Of a stretch of 64,000 nucleotides of DNA, positions 8,738-16,460 are shown one piece after another (within the stretch, counting starts at the first letter, position 1; every line of letters begins with the position of its first letter). Position numbers and translations under genes: made by a program. Where the stretch lies: contig OZ220491.1 of NCBI GenBank assembly GCA_965116195.1, positions 2,046,001-2,110,000 of the forward strand, written 5' to 3'. This stretch comes from Aldehydirespirator sp965116195 (lineage in GTDB: Bacteria > Actinomycetota > Acidimicrobiia > Acidimicrobiales > Aldehydirespiratoraceae). The notes below the pieces were generated by a model, which saw only the letters and a program-made list of their open reading frames with translations, ran no database searches and was not told the DNA's origin.

Positions 8738-10453
8738 ATGAGATGGTCAAAACTGTTCGTTCCGACGCTGCGCGACGCTCCCGCTGATGCCGACGCGGTC
8801 AGCCACAAACTGCTGGTACGCGGTGGCTTCATCCGCCAACTCCACGCCGGTCACTACTCGATGCTGCCGCTGGGACTGCGAGTACACAACAAAGTCGAAG
8901 ACATCGTGCGCCGTGGCATGGAGGAGATCGGCGCTCAGGAATTCCTGTTGCCGGCCATGCACCCGGCCTCGCTGTGGCAACGTTCAGGGCGTTGGGATTC
9001 AGTCGGGCCGGAAATGTTCCGCCTGCAGGACCGCAAACAGGCAGACCTGGCCCTTGGCATGACCCACGAAGAGGTGATCACCGAAATCGCCCGGGAGATC
9101 ACCTCCTACCGGTCACTACCCCAGATCTGGTTCCAGATTCAGTGGAAGTTCCGCGACGAACCCCGACCCAAGTCGGGACTGCTGCGGGTGCGTGAGTTCG
9201 CCATGAAAGACAGCTACTCCTTTGACCTGGACGACACCGGGTTGGAACACAGCTTTGAAGCTCACCGCGCCGCCTACATCCGCATCTTTGAACGGCTGTC
9301 GCTGGACGCGATTGCGGTTCAGGCATCTTCGGGGATGATGGGTGGGACCGGATCGGTGGAGTTCATGGTGCCGTCCCCCGCAGGAGAAGACGACATCGCC
9401 CGCTGCGGCGACGGTGGCTGTGGCTACGCCGCCAACGTGGAACGGGCCACATCAAAGCTCACCTCCGTTGACGACGGCGAGACCGACACCGCGCTCACCC
9501 GGTTTCCAACACCCGGCGTTCGCACCATCGCCGCGCTCGAGAAAGTGCCCGGGGGTGCGCCGGCCCACCGACAAATCAAAACGATGGTGATGGTGTTGGA
9601 CGGCACCGCGACACTGGCGTTGTTGCGCGGCGACCATCAACTCAACCTCCAGAAACTAGCCGACGGCACCAACACGGTTGACGTGCGTGCAGCCGAACCG
9701 GCTGAGACGCTGCAACATCTGGGGGCCCACCCGGGATCGTTGGGCGCTGTGGGTGTTGGTGATCTGCGAATAGTCGCCGACCTCGCCCTCAAAGGTCGTC
9801 GCAACCTGGCCACAGGAGCCAACGAGGACGACTGGCACTACTCGGGTGTCAACATCAGCCGTGACATTGCCGTGGACATGTGGCTTGACCTGCGCGAGGT
9901 ATCAGCCGGAGAGCCGTGTGTGCATTGCAGCACCCCGCTGGAAGTAATACGCTGCATCGAGACCGGTCACATCTTCAAGTTGGGCCGCCGCTACGCAAAG
10001 GCAATGGGTGCCTCGGTGCTTGACATCAATGGTGCTGAGCGCCTGATCACGATGGGTTCCTACGGCATCGGTATCGGTCGGGCCATGGCCGCCATCGCCG
10101 AGACCCACCACGACGACCGGGGACTGGCCTGGCCGTTGGCCGTAGCACCATATGAGGTGGTGATCACGGTACCCAGCATGCGCGACACTGCCGCCGTGGA
10201 AACCGCCGAACAGCTCTATACGGCGCTGCTGGCGCAAGGCGTGGAGGTTTTGTTGGACGACCGGGATGCCAGGGCCGGGGTGAAGTTCGCTGATGCCGAA
10301 CTGATCGGTCTGCCCTGGCGGATCACCATCGGTCGCAGCCTGGCCAAAGGCGAGGTGGAACTGACCGAACGGGCCACCGGCGTCACGCAGCAGGTGGATG
10401 TCACCAGCACCGCAAACCACGTGACCAAACTGATAAAGAACACCCGCCGCTGA
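8738..10453 (+). CDS. proS: prolyl-tRNA synthetase
   Basis: Bacterial-type class II ProRS that charges tRNA-Pro. Motif 1 is in LPLGLRVHNKVEDIVRRGME, motif 2 is FRDEPRPKSGLLRVREF near 150, the editing/insertion domain spans about 220-390, motif 3 is GSYGIGIGRAMAAIAE near 440-456, and an anticodon-binding domain ends the protein. The ATG at 8738 gives 571 aa, the normal length; the longer open frame to 8603 runs through repeats and is unlikely to be coding. Confidence 0.97.
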   Translation: MRWSKLFVPTLRDAPADADAVSHKLLVRGGFIRQLHAGHYSMLPLGLRVHNKVEDIVRRGMEEIGAQEFLLPAMHPASLWQRSGRWDSVGPEMFRLQDRKQADLALGMTHEEVITEIAREITSYRSLPQIWFQIQWKFRDEPRPKSGLLRVREFAMKDSYSFDLDDTGLEHSFEAHRAAYIRIFERLSLDAIAVQASSGMMGGTGSVEFMVPSPAGEDDIARCGDGGCGYAANVERATSKLTSVDDGETDTALTRFPTPGVRTIAALEKVPGGAPAHRQIKTMVMVLDGTATLALLRGDHQLNLQKLADGTNTVDVRAAEPAETLQHLGAHPGSLGAVGVGDLRIVADLALKGRRNLATGANEDDWHYSGVNISRDIAVDMWLDLREVSAGEPCVHCSTPLEVIRCIETGHIFKLGRRYAKAMGASVLDINGAERLITMGSYGIGIGRAMAAIAETHHDDRGLAWPLAVAPYEVVITVPSMRDTAAVETAEQLYTALLAQGVEVLLDDRDARAGVKFADAELIGLPWRITIGRSLAKGEVELTERATGVTQQVDVTSTANHVTKLIKNTRR

Positions 10454-10983
10454 AGCCCCGGTTGCATCACAGCCACAGTTTCAGAAGTTGCGTCACTGTT
10501 GCGGTCACAGTGGCATCACAGTCACAATCGCGGAGCCGACTGGACCGGTGCGTCCACTCCCACCTGGCCTGCCATCAACTCCACCAACGCCATGCAGCAC
10601 CGGTTTCACCGCTGAATTCACTCCGACAAGTGCAGTAACAAGCGGTTGGCTGCCTCCACCACGGCCACACCATAGTCGTGGGCGTAGTCGGGATTCGGGA
10701 ACCTGTAACGCAGTTTTGGTTAGTTGGGAATCGTAACGTGTACGTGTCTTGGTTTGTGGTGTAGGTGGCGCCCGGGGTGTTTGACCATACCCATACCCTC
10801 TTCAACCGTCAGCGCATTCAACCGTCAGCGCAGTAGGCGACACCGTTACAGCCTTTGCTTACCGGCTTGGCAGTCGTGGTCGTAGTAGTCGTTGTTGTGA
10901 TGGTGGTGGTGGTGGTGGTGTTTGTTGCTGGTTGAGTCCATCATGTTGACACGTAGACCCAGAACCCCTTACACGCTCAAGGG
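10454..10983. repeat. non-coding gap with a displaced copy of the iclR 3' end
   Basis: Bases about 10539-10713 repeat, at high identity, the 3' end and downstream flank of the IclR gene (12632-12807), including ACAAGCGGTTGGCTGCCTCC. The two copies flank the fibronectin-III gene as direct repeats of about 175 bp. The remainder is simple repeats, including a TGGTGGTGG run near 10900. No intact gene is seen. Confidence 0.85.
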
Positions 10984-12504
10984 TCATTGATACCATTCTG
11001 TTGAGATGTAGCCAGAGTACCTGTAGCATTGCTCTGAATACACAGCTACATACGCACGGTATCTAACACCCGACGACAAACCCGTTACAGTCGTCGAAAT
11101 CACATCATCACCAGTCTTGCCGCTTATCACATCCCTCGAAGCAAGCGTAACATCAGACGTGAAGTCGCCTACATCAACGACATAAAACGCGTCAGCCTCC
11201 AACGCGCAACCACCTACATCCCCGCTAGGCCGCTTCCAACTCAACGTCACACCAGTACCAGAGGGACTCGCTGTGAGATCACGCGGATTCGCAACCACAT
11301 CCACAGGAAGCGTCGTGGTCGAGGTAGACGTGCTGGTGGTGAATGTTGATTGAAACCACACTGTTCCCACATACTCAGAGTACTCGTCACATGAAGCTGA
11401 ATATGCAGTCACAAACGCACGGTATCTAGTCCCCGACGACAAACCCGTTACAGTCGTCGAAATCACATCATTACCAGTCTTGTCGCTTATCACATCCCTC
11501 GTAACAAGCGTATCATCAGACGTGAAGTCGCCTACGTCAACGATATAAAACGCATCAGTCCCCAACGCGCAACCACTCGACGAAGGCCGCTTCCAACCCA
11601 AAGTCACAGTATCACCGGACTGACTCACCACCACGAAATCAAGCGGACGCGCGACAACACCCGATCCAGGCATCGTAGTCGTGGTAGGCATCGAACCGGC
11701 CGACTGATACCATGATACTTCTATCTGTTCAGAGTAGTCGTCGCATGCATCAGAATATGCGTACACAAACGCACGGTATCTAGTCCCCGGCGACAAACCC
11801 GTTACAGTCGTCGAAATCACATCATCACCAGTCTTGTCGCTAATCACATCCTTCGAAGCAAGCACATCATCAGACGTGAAGTCGCCTACGTCCACAACAT
11901 AAAACGCATCAGTCGCCAACGCGCAACCACTCGACGAAGGCCGCTTCCAACCGAAAGTCACAGTATCACCGGACTGACTCACCACCGTGACATCACGCGG
12001 AGGCGCGACAACACCACCAGACACCTGAGCAGCATCCTCGCCCTGGGTGTCGCCCCTGACAGCAGCAGTCGGAACAGCCGACGCCACTTTGGATCTCTTG
12101 CTGTAACCATCACCATTTTGAGCTCGTATCCGGAAACGGTACTTCACGCCAGCATCCAAACCAGACACAACATGAAACACAGTATCAGCATCCGAACCAG
12201 ACACATCAACCCAACCACCCCATCTACTCTTGCCCTTGCGTTGGCGATACTGATAACCGGTAATCGAATCATCACCAGGATCAGCCCAAGACAAACTCAC
12301 CGATTCCGTCCCCGCCGCAGCTGACAACCCAGACGGCCTCGCCGGACCCGTCCGGGCGGTGGCCGACGACACCACACCCAAACCCGCCACCAACAAAGCG
12401 AACACAACCAACAAACCCCAACCACACAACCCGAACCCAGATGTGCCGACCATCCTCGGCGACGAAGACACCAGCCTCCCCGACGGTAGATCACCATTAC
12501 TCAT
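10984..12504 (-). CDS. secreted protein with four fibronectin type III domains
   Basis: 506 aa. The ATG at 12504 has a strong Shine-Dalgarno AAAGGAG six bases upstream, so it is preferred over the longer frame to 12567. An N-terminal hydrophobic segment (LLVVFALLVAGLGVV, about residues 30-44) is a signal peptide or anchor. Four FN3 domains follow; domains 2-4 are near-copies of about 115 aa that share DVGDFTSDD and TTVTGLSSGTRYRAFV and each carry two Cys. Linkers are Thr-rich (TTTTMP, TTSTSTSTTTLP). Likely an extracellular adhesion or scaffold protein. It lies inside the duplicated iclR end and has a CRP-like site and C10 tract upstream. Confidence 0.85.
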   Translation of the reverse strand: MSNGDLPSGRLVSSSPRMVGTSGFGLCGWGLLVVFALLVAGLGVVSSATARTGPARPSGLSAAAGTESVSLSWADPGDDSITGYQYRQRKGKSRWGGWVDVSGSDADTVFHVVSGLDAGVKYRFRIRAQNGDGYSKRSKVASAVPTAAVRGDTQGEDAAQVSGGVVAPPRDVTVVSQSGDTVTFGWKRPSSSGCALATDAFYVVDVGDFTSDDVLASKDVISDKTGDDVISTTVTGLSPGTRYRAFVYAYSDACDDYSEQIEVSWYQSAGSMPTTTTMPGSGVVARPLDFVVVSQSGDTVTLGWKRPSSSGCALGTDAFYIVDVGDFTSDDTLVTRDVISDKTGNDVISTTVTGLSSGTRYRAFVTAYSASCDEYSEYVGTVWFQSTFTTSTSTSTTTLPVDVVANPRDLTASPSGTGVTLSWKRPSGDVGGCALEADAFYVVDVGDFTSDVTLASRDVISGKTGDDVISTTVTGLSSGVRYRAYVAVYSEQCYRYSGYISTEWYQ

Positions 12505-12578
12505 TGTTACTCCTTTCTGAGAGTTACAGTCCAAGCACCCAAGCACCCAGACGACTGACTGCCACACACACTACAGCA

Positions 12579-12588
12579 CCCCCCCCCC
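12579..12588. repeat. C10 homopolymer in the FN3 gene promoter
   Basis: Ten C residues (G10 on the transcribed strand) lie 75-84 bp upstream of the FN3 start, between the gene and a CRP-like palindrome. The layout matches that upstream of the BKACE gene. Confidence 0.9.
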
Positions 12589-12604
12589 GCGCAACCACCA
12601 AAAA

Positions 12605-12620
12605 TGTGACATCCGTCACA
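12605..12620. promoter_or_regulatory. CRP/GlxR-like operator
   Basis: TGTGACATCCGTCACA fits TGTGA-N6-TCACA and is 101 bp upstream of the FN3 start. Flanking bases (AAATGTGACAT..., CACAC..CACGGCCG-like) are homologous to 8401-8431, so one promoter region was copied from the other or both from a common source. Confidence 0.7.
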
Positions 12621-12711
12621 CACCAACGGCCGGTTGGACCGGTGCGTCCACTCCCACCTGGCCTGCCATCAACTCCACCAACGCCATGCACTACCGGTTT
12701 GAACGGTGAGT

Positions 12712-13461
12712 TCACTCCGACAGGTGCAGTGACAAGCGGTTGGCTGCCTCCACCACGGCCATACCATGGTCGTGGGTGTAGTCGGGATTCGGGAACCTGT
12801 AGGCAGGCCCATGCACATGCAGAGCCGCGTTCACGCTGCCATCGCCCTCAAAGACAGGTGCAGCCACCGAGTTGATGCCCTCCGCAAACTCCTCGTAAAC
12901 CCAGGCATAGCCGATGCTGCGCACCTGCTCCAGGCGCTCCTGCAGCTGGTCGGGGTCGGTCATCGTCCACGGGGTGCAGTGCGCCAGCGGTTGTGCCAGG
13001 TACTTGGCGACACGGGCCTCGGGCCGGTGGGCAAGTATCACCAGACCGGACGGCACGGCGTGAAGTGGGGCGTACTCGCCGGTCCAGTTCCGCACCTGGA
13101 TGTTGGAAGAGGACTCGGTCTGGTCCAGGTAGAAGACCTGCCCCTGCTGGATGATGGACAACCCGGCCACCTCATCAAGGCTCTCGGCCAACTCCAGCAG
13201 ATGAGGCCGTGCCGCCGCCACCAGGTTGCGGCCCGGCGGCGTGGATCCGGCGATGTCGGCAAGTCCCGGCCCCAGTCGGTATTCCCCTCCGGCCTCCGTC
13301 TGCTCAACAGCCCCCTCAGCCTCAAGCGAAGACAGCAGACGGGCCACGGTGCTCTTGGGCAGATCCACTCGCTCCGCCAGTTCGGTCACACCGACGGGAC
13401 CCACCGCCAGGGCCCGCAGCAAGGCAAAGGACCTCTTGATGGACTGCACCGTCACCACCAC
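12712..13461 (-). CDS. IclR family transcriptional regulator
   Basis: 249 aa. N-terminal winged helix (VTELAERVDLPKSTVARLLSSLE, about 24-46) followed by the IclR effector domain with GLSIIQQGQVFYLDQ, APLHAVPSGLVILA and the C-terminal FEGDGSVNAALHVHGP. IclR proteins usually regulate nearby catabolic genes. It is the last gene downstream of the DMGDH-etfB-etfA series on the same strand, so control of the C1/demethylation genes is a reasonable inference. Overlapping palindromes at 19859-19882 are candidate sites. Its 3' end is duplicated on the far side of the FN3 gene. Confidence 0.93.
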   Translation of the reverse strand: MVVTVQSIKRSFALLRALAVGPVGVTELAERVDLPKSTVARLLSSLEAEGAVEQTEAGGEYRLGPGLADIAGSTPPGRNLVAAARPHLLELAESLDEVAGLSIIQQGQVFYLDQTESSSNIQVRNWTGEYAPLHAVPSGLVILAHRPEARVAKYLAQPLAHCTPWTMTDPDQLQERLEQVRSIGYAWVYEEFAEGINSVAAPVFEGDGSVNAALHVHGPAYRFPNPDYTHDHGMAVVEAANRLSLHLSE

Positions 13462-13547
13462 AGCCTACGAGCGAACTCCGTTGTTGAGAGTCATTGTGCA
13501 GACAAGGTTGCATCCCCGCTTGTGTCGTCACACGGACTCAGCCAAAT

Positions 13548-13886
13548 CTACCGGTTCAGAACGATCTCTTTCATTCTTACGGATGTGACCGCAAACATCC
13601 AAGGTCCATGACGCTTGCCCGTCGCAAGATGAAGGATCCTAACTGGGCGAAGTCGCTGAAGCGGTACACCTTTACGCCGATACTCTCTCAGATATCCGAG
13701 TTCAACAAACTCTCCCCAGGTCACAGTTTTATCTCCGGTACGAGATGGTCTCACCACCGGCTCATAGGTTCGTCCTCCACTTTCGCTCCCGTCAAGCCAT
13801 GCCATCACCTTGTAACGACTGAGCCCCAACAACCCAGCAGCGTCTCCGACGGTGTAGATCGGACTTGCAAGAATCGAAAGAGCCAT
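13548..13886 (-). pseudogene. truncated MerR-like HTH antitoxin (DUF433-associated type)
   Basis: The first 80 residues (YTVGDAAGLLGLSRYKVMAW, then VTWGEFVELGYLREYRRKG and LQRLRP) match the DNA-binding half of antitoxins that normally continue into a DUF433 domain to about 220 aa. Here the frame diverges after LQRLRP and stops at 112 aa. The ATG at 13886 has AAGGAAGG upstream. No intact toxin is adjacent. It could still bind DNA, but it looks like a relic. Confidence 0.65.
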
Positions 13887-13908
13887 CTGCCGCCTTCCTT
13901 GGTGCTCG

Positions 13909-13937
13909 GTTAGGTTACGTTGGACCGCCAACCTAAC
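13909..13937. promoter_or_regulatory. inverted repeat in front of the antitoxin-like gene
   Basis: GTTAGGTT (13909-13916) and AACCTAAC (13930-13937) form 8-bp perfect arms with a 13-bp spacer, 23 bp upstream of the start at 13886. A self-regulatory operator is the likely role. Confidence 0.5.
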
Positions 13938-14031
13938 AGATGGATCATGTTAAGCCTGACACTGGTGATATTGATGCCTTGCAAGAACTCGTATGGCTGC
14001 CAGAAAGCGACCACTTCTTCTTTTGACATCG

Positions 14032-15207
14032 TCACAGGTTACGGCGGCGGCGAATCTCGGCGCTGACTGCGGGAATGACCTGATGCAGATCGCCGATCAC
14101 GGCCCAGTCCGCCCTGGTGACCATGTTGGCCTCGGGATCGGTGTTGATGGCGAGGATGTGTTTGGACCCCATGGCACCCACCCAATGCTGGATCGCTCCT
14201 GAGATTCCCGAGGCGATGTAGACCTCGGGGGCGATGCGGGTACCGGTCTGTCCGACTTGATCAGCGTGTGGACGCCATCCGTTGTTGGTGACGGCTCGGC
14301 TGCAGCCGACCCGGCCCCCCAGCAGATCAGCCAACTCTTCAAGGGCCGCGAAACCGTCGGATGAGCCGACACCACGACCACCTCCCACCACCACCGGGGC
14401 CGTCGGCAGCGTCACGCCCGCCTCCAACACCACCCGCTCCTTCACCACGGTTCGTGACAGCTCATCCGCCAAGTCCACAGCAACAGGTCGCACCTCGGGT
14501 GACACAACGAGTTCTGTGGTCAGCGGTGCTGCCGCCACCGTGTGCAGAGCACAACTCAGCAGCGCGACATCGGCCCTCAGCGCGGTGTCCTCAAGCAGTG
14601 ACCCGCCCCACTGGACGCGAGTCATCAACCACTCCCCGCCCGGCTCGGCTGGTGCGGTGATGTCGGTGCAGTTTGCCACGAACGCCGTGTTCAGACGTGC
14701 CGCTGCCTGAGCCATGACCTCATTGCCGCGCTCGCTGCCACAAGCCAGCACTGCCTGCGGGTTCAGTTGTCGTGCAAGCTGGGCGACCGACTCGCCCCAG
14801 GCTTCGGGGCCGTAGTCGCTGAGTATCTGATGCTGCACCGTGTACACGCAGACGGCTCCGTGCGCGCCGACCTGCGTGACCATCTCGCTGTCCGTCTCCA
14901 CCGATTGATGACGGGCACACCAGTGACCGTCCCCAAGTGCAGCCTGCGTGACCATCTCGCTGTCCGTCTCCGCCGATTGTGATTGCACTGATGCCGCGCC
15001 GCGGCCGACTCCGATTGCCGCCTGCATGTCGGGGCGACGCTTGTCGGCTGACGCGTCCGTGGATCCGGTGCCACAGTTGACTCCGATTGCTGCGGCGTGC
15101 ATCTGCGTGTCCATCTTGGCAGCCAGCGAACGTCCGAACGTGAGGGCTTCAAGTGCCGCCCCGCTGAGCGTGCCGCGATCATGCTCCAACACGACCAACA
15201 ACATCAC
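14032..15207 (-). CDS. etfA: electron transfer flavoprotein alpha subunit
   Basis: FAD-binding ETF subunit that takes electrons from flavin dehydrogenases. The C-terminal FAD domain shows GGGRGVGSSDGFAALEELA, GCSRAVTNNGW, QVGQTGTRIAPEVYIASGIS, and ILAINTDPEA. At 391 aa it is about 70 residues longer than usual: residues about 42-112 are a repetitive insertion that carries ETDSEMVTQ twice and AAIGV twice, placed in the N-terminal domain where a variable loop is expected. It follows etfB and the DMGDH gene, the likely electron donor. Confidence 0.94.
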   Translation of the reverse strand: MMLLVVLEHDRGTLSGAALEALTFGRSLAAKMDTQMHAAAIGVNCGTGSTDASADKRRPDMQAAIGVGRGAASVQSQSAETDSEMVTQAALGDGHWCARHQSVETDSEMVTQVGAHGAVCVYTVQHQILSDYGPEAWGESVAQLARQLNPQAVLACGSERGNEVMAQAAARLNTAFVANCTDITAPAEPGGEWLMTRVQWGGSLLEDTALRADVALLSCALHTVAAAPLTTELVVSPEVRPVAVDLADELSRTVVKERVVLEAGVTLPTAPVVVGGGRGVGSSDGFAALEELADLLGGRVGCSRAVTNNGWRPHADQVGQTGTRIAPEVYIASGISGAIQHWVGAMGSKHILAINTDPEANMVTRADWAVIGDLHQVIPAVSAEIRRRRNL

Positions 15208-15264
15208 GCCACCCCCAAACCCTCAGAGACTTCAACCAAACTGACAGGACCACGAACGACATCA

Positions 15265-15440
15265 GCGCTTCGGTGGTGCCACAGGCCCGCAGGGACTTCA
15301 ACCCCACAGACATGACCAGGGGTGACATTGGCGCTTCGGTGGTGCCACAGGCCCGCAGGGACTTCAACCCCACAGACATGACCAGGGGTGACATTGACGC
15401 TTCGGTGGTGCCACAGGCCCGCAGGGACTTCAACCAAACT
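15265..15440. repeat. 66-bp tandem repeat between etfB and etfA
   Basis: The block GCTTCGGTGGTGCCACAGGC starts at about 15267, 15333 and 15399 with identical intervening sequence; the period is 66 bp. The whole unit is conserved, so this is not a CRISPR array. It occupies most of the gap between the two ETF genes. Confidence 0.92.
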
Positions 15441-15478
15441 CACAGAACCACGAACCGGTACGAACTGGAACAAGCACA

Positions 15479-16249
15479 TCACGCCACCCCCAACTCCTCA
15501 AGGATGTCAACCACAGCCGGGGCGGCCTCTGTGCCGTGGCCCAGGATCACCGTCTCGGACACGGTTTCGGCGGGGCGATGCAGACGCAACATGGACTGAT
15601 CACCCTCACTCGTGTCGAGATCAAGCGTGGTCACCTGCAACTTTTTGGAGGCCAGACGCCCTCGCATGGTCGGATAGCGGGGCAGGTTGATGCCCTCCTT
15701 CACCCCCAAAGCGGCCGGCAACCCCAGTTCGTACACCTCGAAGCCACCTTCGATCTCGCGCCGTGCCCGCACAGTGGAACCGTCAATGTCCATGCCCTTG
15801 ACACCGTTGACGATGGGCCTGCCCAAGGCGTGGGCCACACGCACGCCCACCTGGAAGCCGCCAGAATCAGCCGACTCGTTGCCGAACAAGATCAGATCAA
15901 ACACACCGTCGGCAGCTTCCACAGACAGGATCGCCTCGGTAAGAGCCCGAGCGGTGCGCTGTGGATCCCAGACAACCCCGCCCCCGCCGGTTGGCACAAG
16001 CACACCGTGATGGGCACCCACCGAAGCCGCGTAGCGCAACTGCTCCACAGCCTCCGGTGGCCCCGCAGTGAGCACGGTCACCTCCCCGCCCTCACGTCCT
16101 GCGATCTGCACGGCCTCCTCAACTCCGCACTCCTCATGCGGGCTGGTCGTGAAGCCCAGATGAGCAGCATCGACGGCTCGTCCGTCCGCAGTCACGTTGA
16201 TCCTGGCACCGGGGGCCGGCACCCGTTTGACACAACACAATATGCGCAT
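15479..16249 (-). CDS. etfB: electron transfer flavoprotein beta subunit
   Basis: 256 aa, normal length, with no insertion. It starts MRILCCVKRVPAPG and has the family signature region GVKEGINLPRYPTMRGRLASKK near 178-199, plus ETVILGHGTEAA at the C-terminus. AMP and protein-protein contacts with EtfA are the known role. It lies between the DMGDH gene and etfA on the same strand. Confidence 0.95.
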   Translation of the reverse strand: MRILCCVKRVPAPGARINVTADGRAVDAAHLGFTTSPHEECGVEEAVQIAGREGGEVTVLTAGPPEAVEQLRYAASVGAHHGVLVPTGGGGVVWDPQRTARALTEAILSVEAADGVFDLILFGNESADSGGFQVGVRVAHALGRPIVNGVKGMDIDGSTVRARREIEGGFEVYELGLPAALGVKEGINLPRYPTMRGRLASKKLQVTTLDLDTSEGDQSMLRLHRPAETVSETVILGHGTEAAPAVVDILEELGVA

Positions 16250-16460
16250 CGCCTTACCTCCGACTTCCCCTACCTGTGGTCAAACCGCGTCAATGCTGCG
16301 CCCTGAGTCCCTGTCATCATGGCCTCCTGCCGCCTGACAACACCATCAACCGCTCCAGCCCATCCTCTTGCAGCCTGCAACACCATCAACCCCCTTGATC
16401 CCATCCTCTCTGCTGTTTCGACCGTTCAACCCTTCTCGACACCCTTCAGTCCTGCAGCGA
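16250..16460. other. intergenic region between DMGDH and etfB
   Basis: About 210 bp without a gene. It holds a degenerate repeat around AACACCATCAACC (about 16338 and 16380) and GATCCCATCCTCT. No terminator or promoter is obvious. Confidence 0.5.

Noticed and set aside
13939..14025. 28-codon ORF divergent from the antitoxin-like gene
   Set aside because: Could be a toxin remnant or a chance frame; too short and without a recognisable motif to list as a gene.
15265..15440. CRISPR-like regular repeats between etfB and etfA
   Set aside because: The entire 66-bp unit is conserved, including the supposed spacers, and there are only three units; it is an ordinary tandem repeat.
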